Part shown: in pieces, positions 7,826-16,492 of the stretch | How positions within the stretch are numbered: the first letter of the stretch is position 1 | Layout of the letters: every line of letters begins with the position of its first letter | Source of the DNA: an uncultured Eubacteriales bacterium | GTDB taxonomy: Bacteria; Bacillota; Clostridia; Oscillospirales; CAG-272 | DNA length: 64,000 bases | NCBI GenBank assembly: GCA_934402395.1 | Contig: CAKRTQ010000010.1 | Span: 17,810 to 81,809 of the forward strand | Reading direction: 5' to 3' | Program-made: the position numbers and the translations under genes | Notes under the pieces: generated by a model | Seen by the model: the letters and a program-made list of their open reading frames with translations, nothing else | What the model was told of the DNA's origin: nothing | Database searches by the model: none

Positions 7826-10800
7826 TTACAGCTTGCCCGTGAGCCAGAGGATGCGGCGTCTCATTCCGCCGACGAGATCGCGGTACGCGTTGCCCGCGAG
7901 CCTCCTCCACAGCTTGGCAAGTTCAAACAACGCGCTGTCGGATATCCGGCAGGCGTCACCGCCGAATTCGGCGGCAGCTATGGTGTCAAGGTCCCCTCTG
8001 AAGCCCGAACGTGTTATGGCGCCCATCCGGGAAGCGGGATAAAGCTTTTTCTCATCCTCGCTCGGCATTCGGAGATACTCGCCGAGCAGCTCATACGCAC
8101 GGTCGGCATAATCGCTGCGGAACTCGCCCGCTTCGGGCGTGCATCCGCACTCCGCCAGCATCAACGTGAGCATATCCGAATAGCGCAGCACCAGCTCGCG
8201 CTTCTCGGCGTCATCCGGTGAGGCTCCATCCCTGCCTGCCGTCTCAAGCCGGCGGATCAGCTCCTCGCGTTCTGCCGCACAGCGCTTGGCACGATGGCGT
8301 ATGACGACAAACACCGCAGCCGCAACCGCAGCAAATGCCGCTGCCGAAAGCGATATCACCACTATCTTCAGTATCAGTCTGCGCCTTGCCTCTTCCTCCT
8401 GCTTCTTTATCAGCGCGGCGATCTCCTCATCGCTGAGACCGGGATCTTCCGGTTCGTCTTCATCGCCGCCGGACCATCCGGGTCTGCCGGGGTCCACCGG
8501 CGTCGGATCGGTACGGTATTCGTACATATCGGAATAGTATTCGGGCGTTGCCTCATACTGCATCCAGCCTATGCCGTCAAACCAGACCTCGACCCATGCG
8601 TGTGCATTTTTGTCAAGCACGTATGAAGAATAAACCGACGAACCGCTCATGCGGTAAAAATCGGACGCTATATAACCCTCGACATATCGTGCGGGGATGC
8701 CTGCTTCGCGCAGCATGAGAGCCAGCGACGATGCAAACTGCACGCAGTATCCCTCGTGCGTCACGGTAAGGAATTTTTCCACTCCGTCAAGTCCCTCGGC
8801 ATCGGAAAGAGCGGGTGTGAGTGTGTAGGTGCAATTTTCCTTGAGCCACTTTATAAACTCAAGCACCAAAAGATGCCTTTGCTCGTAAACCGCAGCATCG
8901 GTCAGCGGTTCATCATCATATCCCCGTTCGGCGGCACGTGAAAAATCGCGCGGCACTATGGTCTCGATAACCTCGCCCTCATCGGTATAATCGATGAGCA
9001 CGGTGTGCGCCTCGGACATGATTTTATCAACAAGGCTCGTAACGATGCTGCTATCCGCCTTGCCGGTGTAGGTGTTGTAAACGAAATTTGTGTAAAAATC
9101 GCTTACGCGCCAGAGCTGCGCAAGCTCTGTCTTTTCCGCATCGGTGTAGAATTCAAGGTAACGGATAAGCGCGGGAAGCTCGGGCGGCGCAATATATACG
9201 GCGTCAAGCTCGGGATCGCCCGTCAGCTTGCGCACCGCCTTTTTGGATACAATACTGCCGTCTGACGACCTGTAAGTATACACATAGTCAGCCTGTTCAT
9301 CGGGCACTGTGATAATCGTGGTACCCGCCGAAGGATCGTACTCAACATAGTACAGAACATCGTCAAACTGCAGCACGGCATACACGTCCCGCGTATCCGA
9401 TATCTTTTCGGTATGAAAAACGCCCGCGCGCGACTGCACCGTGCCGTACCTTGAATACGATTCGGCTTTTTCCTTTTCATCGCGCCTGATGAGAGTACGG
9501 TCAAGGTTGAACTCCGCTATTGCCTCGGCTACATTTTTATAAAAGCCGGGGTTCTTCATCGACGTGACATACGCGACCGATGCGTATCCGTCCTTGTCTT
9601 TGGCAAAGCGGTAGCCGGTGTATATTCCGTCAAAGTAGTTTGTGTAGGTAAGCTTTGACGCCTCGCTGCCCTGCCACTCGCGCATGGCGGTCGTCTGCTT
9701 GCCCGAGGCTGTGGTCGTGACGGGACTGTACCTTCTGTTAGTATAAGACGGCATATAGACCAGATGACCGCCGAGAGCTATACGCTTCATATTGACCTGC
9801 ATCGATACAAAGCCGTATTTTGAGGTATTGTTTGAGTATCTTCCCTTTGAAAAATCAAGATCGCTCACCGTGTCCGGTGCAATAAAACGGTAGGTACCGT
9901 AAAGCATCGCTTCGGACGGATCTACCGCAGTACCGAATATCCGGCGATAGTCCTTGAAGGTATCGCTGTCCGGCGTTGCGGTAAGCCACGAGCCGGCGGC
10001 ATGATCGTAATCGGTGGCTATCCATCCGCGCAGATAGATCGGGTAGCTCCCGTTCGGAGCTTCCACCTGCATAATGCGGGCACCCGTAAAGTTCAGGTGA
10101 CGCGCCTCTGTCGAGCGCGGAGCAAAGCTGTCGCCCCTGCCCGCGTATGCCAGCTCGTCAAGCAGCGGGTCGTCCCCCATCAGAAACGCTGTCACATACT
10201 CGCGATAATAATCGATCTTCGCATCGATCGATTCAATTATGCGGAAGCTGCCCTCGGTGAGAAAGGAAGGGACGAAAAGCACGGCAAGGACAATGATGAG
10301 CGCCGATGCTCCCGCAAATCCTCCCGCCGATGCGCGCGTTACAGTGCGCCGGCGCTCAGCCGCAGCCCGGCGGCGGCGCGCCGCCATGATCTCACGGTCG
10401 TGCTGCTTTTCTTCAGCCCGGCGGCGGCGCTGCTCGGCTTTTTTTGCCTTGCGCCCGGCAGCGGTAAGAACTTCTTTTTCCTTTTTCTCCGGTTTTTTAT
10501 GCCGTTTTTTCGGAGTCGCAAAGTAATCCGTTATCTCCTCATCAGCCGTAGCCGCAGTCATGCGCTGTTTCTTCTCGGCGTGGGCTGCTCGGCGTGCGCT
10601 GCGCGCCGCGCGCCGCGCTTCTTTCTTTTCAAGGCGGCGGCGTTCGCGCGAGGTGAGCTCGCCGGTGTCCTCCGGCACTGCAGCAGATTCAAAAACGCAC
10701 GTCTCGGTGTCGTACCTGTCGGCGGCGGGGCGGCGTTGATAAATACCATCGAACACACACATTATGATCGCACCCGAAAAAGCCGCAATTATCAGAGTGA

Positions 10801-11557
10801 TGCCCCAGTTTGACTTTGTAAGGTTGTAAACGAACACGGGCACCAGAGTGACAACTGTAACCGCCACCGGGACTGCGGGGCGTGTACGGCGTATGAGAAA
10901 CGGGACATAAGCCAACGCATATATCACCGCAAGCAACGCCGCGGCGGCAGAGACTGCGCCGTGCAATCCGATATCACCGTATCCCTCCGGCTGTGCATAC
11001 TTTATAACGGAAAGATATCCGTAAGAATAAAGCTTTTTTACAACGCCGTTCACCACGGCGCGGAAAACATAAACTCCGTTAACGCCGGCATATAAAGCCG
11101 CAGATGCCGCGGCTGCCACAGTAACGGGAATGGCGATCACGCGCACCCTGCCTATCGCGCACAGCGTGAGCAGCGCGGTAAACAAAAGCGATACGCCCGC
11201 CAGAAGTCCGACACTGACCGCGCCCTGATCTTCATTGAAAAATCCGAGCGCATCGGTCACGACAACGCTCATGCCGAGTACGGCGAAAAAAAGCACCGCT
11301 GCGCGGGCAATGATGCCGAACACCTCGGAAACCGCCGTGCGTTCGGACGCCTCGGGCGGACATATCAGGGGACGGCGCATAAGCGGCAGTATGTTTTTTT
11401 GCTTTTCAGCCTTCTTTTTAGCCTTTTTTCTTTCTGCCAAAGCCTTTTTTTCAGCTTTTTTTGCTTCTTTTTCGGCTTTTTTTATTGTTTTTATCTCTTC
11501 GGGAGTCATATCGCGGGCAGGCTCCGGAATGTTTTCGCGTTTTTCGGTATCAGACAT
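7826..11557 (-). CDS. Transglutaminase-like membrane protein (TgpA/DUF3488-type) with polybasic segments
   Basis: The 1243-residue membrane protein is third in a MoxR-DUF58-transglutaminase operon. Its order is a Lys-rich cytoplasmic N-terminus (1-60), about six helices (80-290), a very Arg/Lys-rich cytoplasmic loop (about 295-410), one helix (about 415-435), a large outer domain, a helix at about 1062-1086 and a cytoplasmic tail. The transglutaminase core carries Cys938 (EGYCVQFAS), His986 (AHAWVEVWF) and Glu1002 (YEATP), a plausible catalytic triad. The family is thought to process or crosslink envelope proteins; the substrate is unknown. GGGAG precedes the ATG by 6 bases, and the start overlaps the DUF58 stop by 8 bases. 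Confidence 0.85.
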   Translation of the reverse strand: MSDTEKRENIPEPARDMTPEEIKTIKKAEKEAKKAEKKALAERKKAKKKAEKQKNILPLMRRPLICPPEASERTAVSEVFGIIARAAVLFFAVLGMSVVVTDALGFFNEDQGAVSVGLLAGVSLLFTALLTLCAIGRVRVIAIPVTVAAAASAALYAGVNGVYVFRAVVNGVVKKLYSYGYLSVIKYAQPEGYGDIGLHGAVSAAAALLAVIYALAYVPFLIRRTRPAVPVAVTVVTLVPVFVYNLTKSNWGITLIIAAFSGAIIMCVFDGIYQRRPAADRYDTETCVFESAAVPEDTGELTSRERRRLEKKEARRAARSARRAAHAEKKQRMTAATADEEITDYFATPKKRHKKPEKKEKEVLTAAGRKAKKAEQRRRRAEEKQHDREIMAARRRRAAAERRRTVTRASAGGFAGASALIIVLAVLFVPSFLTEGSFRIIESIDAKIDYYREYVTAFLMGDDPLLDELAYAGRGDSFAPRSTEARHLNFTGARIMQVEAPNGSYPIYLRGWIATDYDHAAGSWLTATPDSDTFKDYRRIFGTAVDPSEAMLYGTYRFIAPDTVSDLDFSKGRYSNNTSKYGFVSMQVNMKRIALGGHLVYMPSYTNRRYSPVTTTASGKQTTAMREWQGSEASKLTYTNYFDGIYTGYRFAKDKDGYASVAYVTSMKNPGFYKNVAEAIAEFNLDRTLIRRDEKEKAESYSRYGTVQSRAGVFHTEKISDTRDVYAVLQFDDVLYYVEYDPSAGTTIITVPDEQADYVYTYRSSDGSIVSKKAVRKLTGDPELDAVYIAPPELPALIRYLEFYTDAEKTELAQLWRVSDFYTNFVYNTYTGKADSSIVTSLVDKIMSEAHTVLIDYTDEGEVIETIVPRDFSRAAERGYDDEPLTDAAVYEQRHLLVLEFIKWLKENCTYTLTPALSDAEGLDGVEKFLTVTHEGYCVQFASSLALMLREAGIPARYVEGYIASDFYRMSGSSVYSSYVLDKNAHAWVEVWFDGIGWMQYEATPEYYSDMYEYRTDPTPVDPGRPGWSGGDEDEPEDPGLSDEEIAALIKKQEEEARRRLILKIVVISLSAAAFAAVAAAVFVVIRHRAKRCAAEREELIRRLETAGRDGASPDDAEKRELVLRYSDMLTLMLAECGCTPEAGEFRSDYADRAYELLGEYLRMPSEDEKKLYPASRMGAITRSGFRGDLDTIAAAEFGGDACRISDSALFELAKLWRRLAGNAYRDLVGGMRRRILWLTGKL

Positions 11558-13034
11558 TTTTTTCTCCCTTCACGTCCGGCAGCACAGTACCGTGAGTGGA
11601 AAGCGTCGAACCGCTTTCGGCAAGCTGGACACGGCAGCCCTCTATGTAGCGGCTGTGCTCGCCGTCATCCGGATATCTTTCCACCGGGTCGTAAAGCATG
11701 ACCTCCACCGACGCCTCGCCGTTTGCGGCACCGTGCACACCGCACAGCGCGGCAACGGTCGCATCGTCAAGCGCGGGGACAACATATATACTGCGGGACT
11801 CACCGGAATCGCGCAGCATCGCGGCAAGGTCGGTGACAGGACGCGCCTCACCGCCGCGCAGCACCGGCGCAGTGGCAAACAGGTCGAATACCAGCTCAAA
11901 ATCCTCGGGCGAATGGAATTCGTACGCAAACGCCCCGAGCACCGCACGGTCGTCAAACCACAAAAGCCGCACGGCACTTCCCGCACGAAGCTCGCGCAGA
12001 ACAGCCGACACGGTGAGCTCCACAACACCGTCGGCGCAGAACTCATTCATATCCGCGTAGTACTCATCGCTTCCGAGCACGATCGGGCGCCCGTTTGCAC
12101 CGCCGGCAGCGGCGGCATCATCGTCCTTCTTTTTGCTTTTCTTTTTATCCTTTTTGTCCTTTTTATTCTTCTTGTCCCTCTTACCGGCGTTTACGGACTT
12201 TTCCGCCTCCTCCGCCGTGTCGTCATCAGCCGGCGGCTCGTCGGGAAAATGCGCGCTCATGTCGCAGAAAATGCAGGAAAGGTCGGTGGTTCCGGTATTG
12301 TAATCGCGCACGACCAGATCCTCACCCTTTGAGGACAGATTCCAGTGTATGCTTTTGAGCGTGTCTCCGAGGCGGTACTCGCGCACATCGCTGACCTCCA
12401 GCTTGTCATAGCTGTTGGGAAGCTTCACCGTGCGCTTTGCGGAATCCGACGCCTCGCGGCTGTGGTCGTCTGCCATTTCAAGACGGCGCGGCAGCACCTC
12501 GACCGACTCAAAGCTGTCGATGTCGATGCGCATTCTGAATATGCGGAAAAGGTCGTACACATAAAAGCAGCGCACGCCTATCTCGTATGTTCCGCGAAAA
12601 CGGAAGCGCACCGTGTTTTTTACCGTGTATATCTCGCGCGGGGAAAGCGATATCATCGCCTTGCGTTCACTGCACCGCACCGCGTTGCTCTGCGGGAGCA
12701 TGAGAACGACCTCTGTAAACGGAAAAGCAACTATTGATTCGTTTATAATACGGAAATCGTAGCTGTAAGGCGCGTGTTTTTCCACTCTTCCGCGTTCCGA
12801 GAGCACATGGACCCTCAGCGCGGCGCGGGAGATAAGCACATAAACGAGCGACGTGATGGGAAGCATCATGACAAAGGTGAAAAACAGATTCGATGCGGAT
12901 GAGCGCAGAGCCTGCGTGAATATCAGCGCGCCGACCCAGAGCAGCGCATAAAGCGGTGCGCGCCGGGTGAGCGTCAGAACGCGGCGTGCGCGCGGCTCAT
13001 CCGCCGTATTTTTTTTGTTTTTTCGTATCGCCAT
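11550..13034 (-). CDS. DUF58-domain membrane protein
   Basis: The 494-residue protein has two N-terminal helices (about 28-68), then a beta-rich region and the DUF58 signature GDTLKSIHWNLSSKGEDL, followed by a von-Willebrand-like fold. DUF58 proteins pair with MoxR ATPases and are thought to act as their adaptors at the membrane. A Lys/Asp-rich insert (KKNKKDKKDKKKSKKKDDD, about 283-306) interrupts the domain and echoes the polybasic regions of the downstream protein. The start lies 8 bases after the MoxR stop with no close ribosome binding site, which implies translational coupling. Confidence 0.85.
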   Translation of the reverse strand: MAIRKNKKNTADEPRARRVLTLTRRAPLYALLWVGALIFTQALRSSASNLFFTFVMMLPITSLVYVLISRAALRVHVLSERGRVEKHAPYSYDFRIINESIVAFPFTEVVLMLPQSNAVRCSERKAMISLSPREIYTVKNTVRFRFRGTYEIGVRCFYVYDLFRIFRMRIDIDSFESVEVLPRRLEMADDHSREASDSAKRTVKLPNSYDKLEVSDVREYRLGDTLKSIHWNLSSKGEDLVVRDYNTGTTDLSCIFCDMSAHFPDEPPADDDTAEEAEKSVNAGKRDKKNKKDKKDKKKSKKKDDDAAAAGGANGRPIVLGSDEYYADMNEFCADGVVELTVSAVLRELRAGSAVRLLWFDDRAVLGAFAYEFHSPEDFELVFDLFATAPVLRGGEARPVTDLAAMLRDSGESRSIYVVPALDDATVAALCGVHGAANGEASVEVMLYDPVERYPDDGEHSRYIEGCRVQLAESGSTLSTHGTVLPDVKGEKNV

Positions 13035-13042
13035 GGCGGATA

Positions 13043-14032
13043 TCAGCGTTTGCCCTTATAGGGAACTTCAACGTTGCGCAGTATTTCGCCGAGTACATCG
13101 TCGGCACGGACGCCGCGCAGCTTGGCATCCTGCTTCAGCATAAGTCTGTGCGCGACAGCCGAACGGAATATCGCGCCGATATCCTCGGGCAGAACATACT
13201 CACGTCCGCGTATGAGGGCATACGCCTGTGCGAGCCGCATGAGCGCGACCGAGGCGCGCGGGCTGGCTCCCAGCGCAAGAGAAGGATGCTTGCGCGTTGC
13301 CGAGATCAGCTGTACTATATAGCGGCTCAGCTCATCATCCACGCCGACAGACGCGGCAGCGCGGCGAAGTCCGCGCACCTCATCGGCGGAAATGACCGGC
13401 GAGACCTTGTCTATCGGATTTTCACCGCGGCGGGCGCGCAGAATGTTTATCTCATCCTCCTGCGACGGATAGCCCATGTTTATCTTGAGGGCAAAGCGGT
13501 CAAGCTGTGCCTCGGGCAGCGGATATGTTCCAACATATCCCGTCGGGTTCTGCGTTGCGATGACCATAAACGGATCTGGTATATCATATGTCACGCCGTC
13601 AACGGTAACGCGGGATTCCTCCATTGCCTCAAGAAGAGCCGACTGCGTTTTGGGCGAGGCGCGGTTTATCTCATCTGCGAGCAGAAGATTGCACATTACA
13701 AGTCCGCGGCGGAATTCAAATTCCTCACGCTGGCGGTTGTAAACGTTGAAGCCCGTGATATCGGACGCCATAACGTCGGGTGTGAACTGTGCGCGGCGGA
13801 AGTCAAGCCCCGTCGCCTTTGCCATGGCTGCGGTAAGGGTGGTCTTACCCGTACCGGGGACATCCTCGATAAGTACGTGCGAACCCGAAAGCATCGCCGT
13901 CATAAGCATGACGATCTCGGTGCGCTTACCGACGATCACCTTTTCGATCTCGGCTATCACTCCGTTTATTTTTTCCCGGCAGGCTGCCGCATCGGGCGCA
14001 CCGGCAATGTTTTTTTCTGTTTCTGTGTTCAT
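13043..14032 (-). CDS. MoxR-family AAA+ ATPase
   Basis: The 329-residue protein has Walker A (EDVPGTGKTTL), Walker B with sensor (LLADEINRASPKTQSALLEA) and the MoxR C-terminal lid (SPRASVALMRLAQAYALIRG). MoxR ATPases remodel or mature partner proteins; here the partners should be the DUF58 and transglutaminase proteins encoded next. I chose the ATG at 14032 because GGAG ends 8 bases before it; the ATG two codons upstream would leave only two bases. A promoter with a TGC-extended TATAAT lies 67 bases upstream of this start. Confidence 0.9.
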   Translation of the reverse strand: MNTETEKNIAGAPDAAACREKINGVIAEIEKVIVGKRTEIVMLMTAMLSGSHVLIEDVPGTGKTTLTAAMAKATGLDFRRAQFTPDVMASDITGFNVYNRQREEFEFRRGLVMCNLLLADEINRASPKTQSALLEAMEESRVTVDGVTYDIPDPFMVIATQNPTGYVGTYPLPEAQLDRFALKINMGYPSQEDEINILRARRGENPIDKVSPVISADEVRGLRRAAASVGVDDELSRYIVQLISATRKHPSLALGASPRASVALMRLAQAYALIRGREYVLPEDIGAIFRSAVAHRLMLKQDAKLRGVRADDVLGEILRNVEVPYKGKR

Positions 14033-14098
14033 GCTCATGTCTCCGTTCTTTTTTTTTCCGGTTTTTCCGGCACACCGGCACAAGGACAGTGTATAATA

Positions 14099-14127
14099 AT
14101 TATAGCATATTATACAGAGATCCGCAA
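14099..14127 (-). promoter_or_regulatory. Sigma-A promoter for the MoxR operon
   Basis: On the minus strand: TTGCGG (14127-14122), 17-base spacer, TATAAT (14104-14099) preceded by TGC. The -35 box lies inside the left arm of the palindrome at 14119-14169. Confidence 0.75.
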
Positions 14128-14169
14128 GGTGCGCAGTGCCTTATTCGGCATAATTGTACCTTGCGGATC
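14119..14169. repeat. 12-bp inverted repeat between nth and the MoxR operon
   Basis: GATCCGCAAGGT (14119-14130) and ACCTTGCGGATC (14158-14169) are perfect complements around a 27-base interior with its own TGCC/GGCA mini-stem. It lies where transcripts of nth would end and where the MoxR promoter begins. No T-run follows on the minus strand, so it could be a terminator, an operator or both. Confidence 0.6.
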
Positions 14170-14212
14170 ATATTTTTGTTGAAATTTATGTTAAACTGTT
14201 TGTAAAATGATA

Positions 14213-14899
14213 TCAGTCCTCTCCGCGTGCACCGAATGTGCAGAGACCCGCACGCGATAGCGGACACTCCGCGCATTGCGGATCGCGTGCGCGGCACACA
14301 TCCCGGCCGAACAGCACAAGGCGGTGGCAGAAGTCGCTCTGCCGCCCGGGCTCTACAAGCGCCGACATCACACGCTCGACCTTTACCGGGTCGCGCATAT
14401 CGGCAGGGTAGAACCCCAGCCTGCCGCATATCCGTATGCAGTGAGTATCGGCAACGATACCGGGAATGCCGTAAATATCGCCGAGCAGCAGATTTGCCAC
14501 CTTGCGCCCGACGCCCGGAAAGCGCAACAGCTCCTCCATTTTGTCGGGCAGAACACCGCCGTACTCGTCGCAAAGCATACGCGATGACTCCTTTATATCA
14601 GCCGCCTTTGTACGGAAAAGTCCGCAGGGACGTATCACCGCCTCAAGCTCGGAGAGCGGCGCATCGGCAACGGCGCGCGGCGTCGGAAAGCGGTCGAAAA
14701 GCTCGCGGCAGACGATATTCACTCTCGCATCGGTGCATTGCGCCGACAGGCGGCCCATTATCAGAAGCTTCCACGGCTCGCCCTTATATTCAAGCGAGCA
14801 GACCGCCGACGGGTAAAGCTCTTCAAGCGCATCGGCGACGAGCCGCGCGATGTCGCGCGGCTCGTCCGTCAGATCGCGTTTATTGCTGTCAGCCCTCAA
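14213..14899 (-). CDS. nth: Endonuclease III, base-excision repair DNA glycosylase/AP lyase
   Basis: The 228-residue protein has the helix-hairpin-helix FPGVGRKVANLLLG with catalytic Lys133 and Asp151 in VADTH, and a C-terminal [4Fe-4S] cluster motif at Cys202, Cys209, Cys212 and Cys220. The last spacing (seven residues) is two longer than in E. coli Nth. It removes oxidised pyrimidines and nicks abasic sites. Its start overlaps the stop of a solute-binding lipoprotein gene by 11 bases, so it is probably translated from that transcript, an unusual partner for a repair gene. Confidence 0.92.
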   Translation of the reverse strand: MRADSNKRDLTDEPRDIARLVADALEELYPSAVCSLEYKGEPWKLLIMGRLSAQCTDARVNIVCRELFDRFPTPRAVADAPLSELEAVIRPCGLFRTKAADIKESSRMLCDEYGGVLPDKMEELLRFPGVGRKVANLLLGDIYGIPGIVADTHCIRICGRLGFYPADMRDPVKVERVMSALVEPGRQSDFCHRLVLFGRDVCRARDPQCAECPLSRAGLCTFGARGED

Positions 14900-16376
14900 G
14901 TTTTCTTACCTTCTGCCAGTTCTCAACGGTTGTTTGTATTGCATTGGCGGCAACCTTTTTTGAAGATGCAATAACTTTTGTAATTCCCAGACCGTTTTCA
15001 ACGCATGTCTGCACCTTTTCGCGCAGTCCGCCCCATTTATACACCTCGGCAAGGTCGGTGTAAATGGTGTCAAGTATGATCTGTATCATACCCGAGGACT
15101 CGATATCCGGGGAATAGCGCGTCTTTACGCATACATCGAAATATGCGGGCGTAACGGTGGTGAGCGACTGGACAGCCATCGCCTCGGTGATGAATGCGGC
15201 GCGCTCAAGCCGGTCGCCCGTTGCCGACTGCGGGAAGCCGAGGCAGGTTATGCAGTAACCTGTGGTGAAGCTGTAATATCCGTTCTGTTCGGAATCGTAT
15301 TTGGGCAGCGGGACAACACCGATATCAAGATCGGAATCGCGCAGCGTTTCGATATGATAAAGCACCTCGGGCATGAAGAGGGACTCTGAATTGCGGAAAT
15401 TGTACATGATATCGGTATCGGAACCGAGGAATATCCCTTTGTTGCCCGCCGTTTTGGTGGTGAGCTTGTCAACGACCGCAAGGCTGCGATCGTTGCCGAT
15501 CGTGATCTCGGGAATATCCTGTTCATTATTGCGGCTGATGAGCTCGCCCGATGCCATAAGCATGATAAATCCGAAGGATTTTTCAGCCGAAAGCCCGTAT
15601 ACCTGCGCACTTTCGCTGCCGTTTCCGGGAATATACGCGGCGTTTGCCATTTCAAACATACGGTCAAGCGTCCATGTGTTTTCATTTACGCTCTTGTAGG
15701 GAGATTCAAGCCCGTTCGCCTCAGCTATCTTCTTGTTGAAGAAAACGCAGTACGCCGCCATATTGTCTATTGCGGTTATGTCGCCCACGGCAAAAAACTG
15801 ACGGTTTGCCATCGACCATGACTTGTTGCAGGTCTGCGACCACCATTTGCCGCCAAGATCTATGCTGCGTATATCGTTGAGATCCCAAAGGAGCTTCGAC
15901 TGAGCGCTGTTGGCGGCGTCGGTAACACTCATATACACTGCGTCAAAGCTTTCGTCGCCGGAGGTCACGAGATTTTCAAGCTTCGACTTGAACGTTGCCT
16001 CGCCGCTTTTCATCTCCGCGATGTTAACTTTATAGGTCTCCTCGATGAATTTGTTGCGGCGGTAGACCGCGACCTTCAGCGTATCAACGTCGTTTTCGGT
16101 CGCAACAAGGTCGGACTTCCACACACCGTCGTAATAGCGGGAGTAAAATGTGACCGTATCGCCGCCGAAATCACGCTTGCCGAGAACGGAAAGCGCAGTC
16201 GGAGTGGTATTCTCGGGCACCGTGGTGACGTCTGGAGAGGTACCGGGCACGTTCGATGTGTCGGGAGCGGATGTATCTCCGCCCGAAGCGGTATCGGCGC
16301 AGCCGATAAAGATCCCGCACACGGTGATTATTGCGATAAACGATGCCAGAAGGCGGATAACAGTTGTTTTTTTCAT
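14889..16376 (-). CDS. Extracellular solute-binding lipoprotein (ABC-type), paralog 1
   Basis: The 495-residue protein has a lipoprotein signal peptide with lipobox FIGC (Cys26), then a Thr/Asp/Pro-rich linker and a family 1 solute-binding fold of the carbohydrate type. Such proteins are anchored outside the membrane and deliver sugars or glycans to ABC permeases. No permease or ATPase gene is adjacent. It is highly similar throughout to the protein encoded just upstream (16493-17974), so a tandem duplication is evident. AAGGA lies 9 bases before the ATG. It overlaps nth by 11 bases. Confidence 0.88.
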   Translation of the reverse strand: MKKTTVIRLLASFIAIITVCGIFIGCADTASGGDTSAPDTSNVPGTSPDVTTVPENTTPTALSVLGKRDFGGDTVTFYSRYYDGVWKSDLVATENDVDTLKVAVYRRNKFIEETYKVNIAEMKSGEATFKSKLENLVTSGDESFDAVYMSVTDAANSAQSKLLWDLNDIRSIDLGGKWWSQTCNKSWSMANRQFFAVGDITAIDNMAAYCVFFNKKIAEANGLESPYKSVNENTWTLDRMFEMANAAYIPGNGSESAQVYGLSAEKSFGFIMLMASGELISRNNEQDIPEITIGNDRSLAVVDKLTTKTAGNKGIFLGSDTDIMYNFRNSESLFMPEVLYHIETLRDSDLDIGVVPLPKYDSEQNGYYSFTTGYCITCLGFPQSATGDRLERAAFITEAMAVQSLTTVTPAYFDVCVKTRYSPDIESSGMIQIILDTIYTDLAEVYKWGGLREKVQTCVENGLGITKVIASSKKVAANAIQTTVENWQKVRKLEG

Positions 16377-16401
16377 GCTGTTTTTTCCTTATATTTTTGT
16401 G

Positions 16402-16431
16402 TGGGGCTGCCGCACAGGCGCGGCAGCCCCA
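16402..16431. other. GC-rich hairpin between two paralogous lipoprotein genes (family B)
   Basis: TGGGGCTGCCGC pairs perfectly with GCGGCAGCCCCA around ACAGGC. No T-run follows on the minus strand. Its upper stem CTGCCGC/GCGGCAG is also found in the terminator at 31021-31065. It may attenuate or stabilise the message between the duplicated genes. Confidence 0.55.
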
Positions 16432-16492
16432 TGATCTTCATAAGGCGGGAGGAGCCGAAACCTACGCAGTCCGTCCTTTTCTGCCTTATCGG

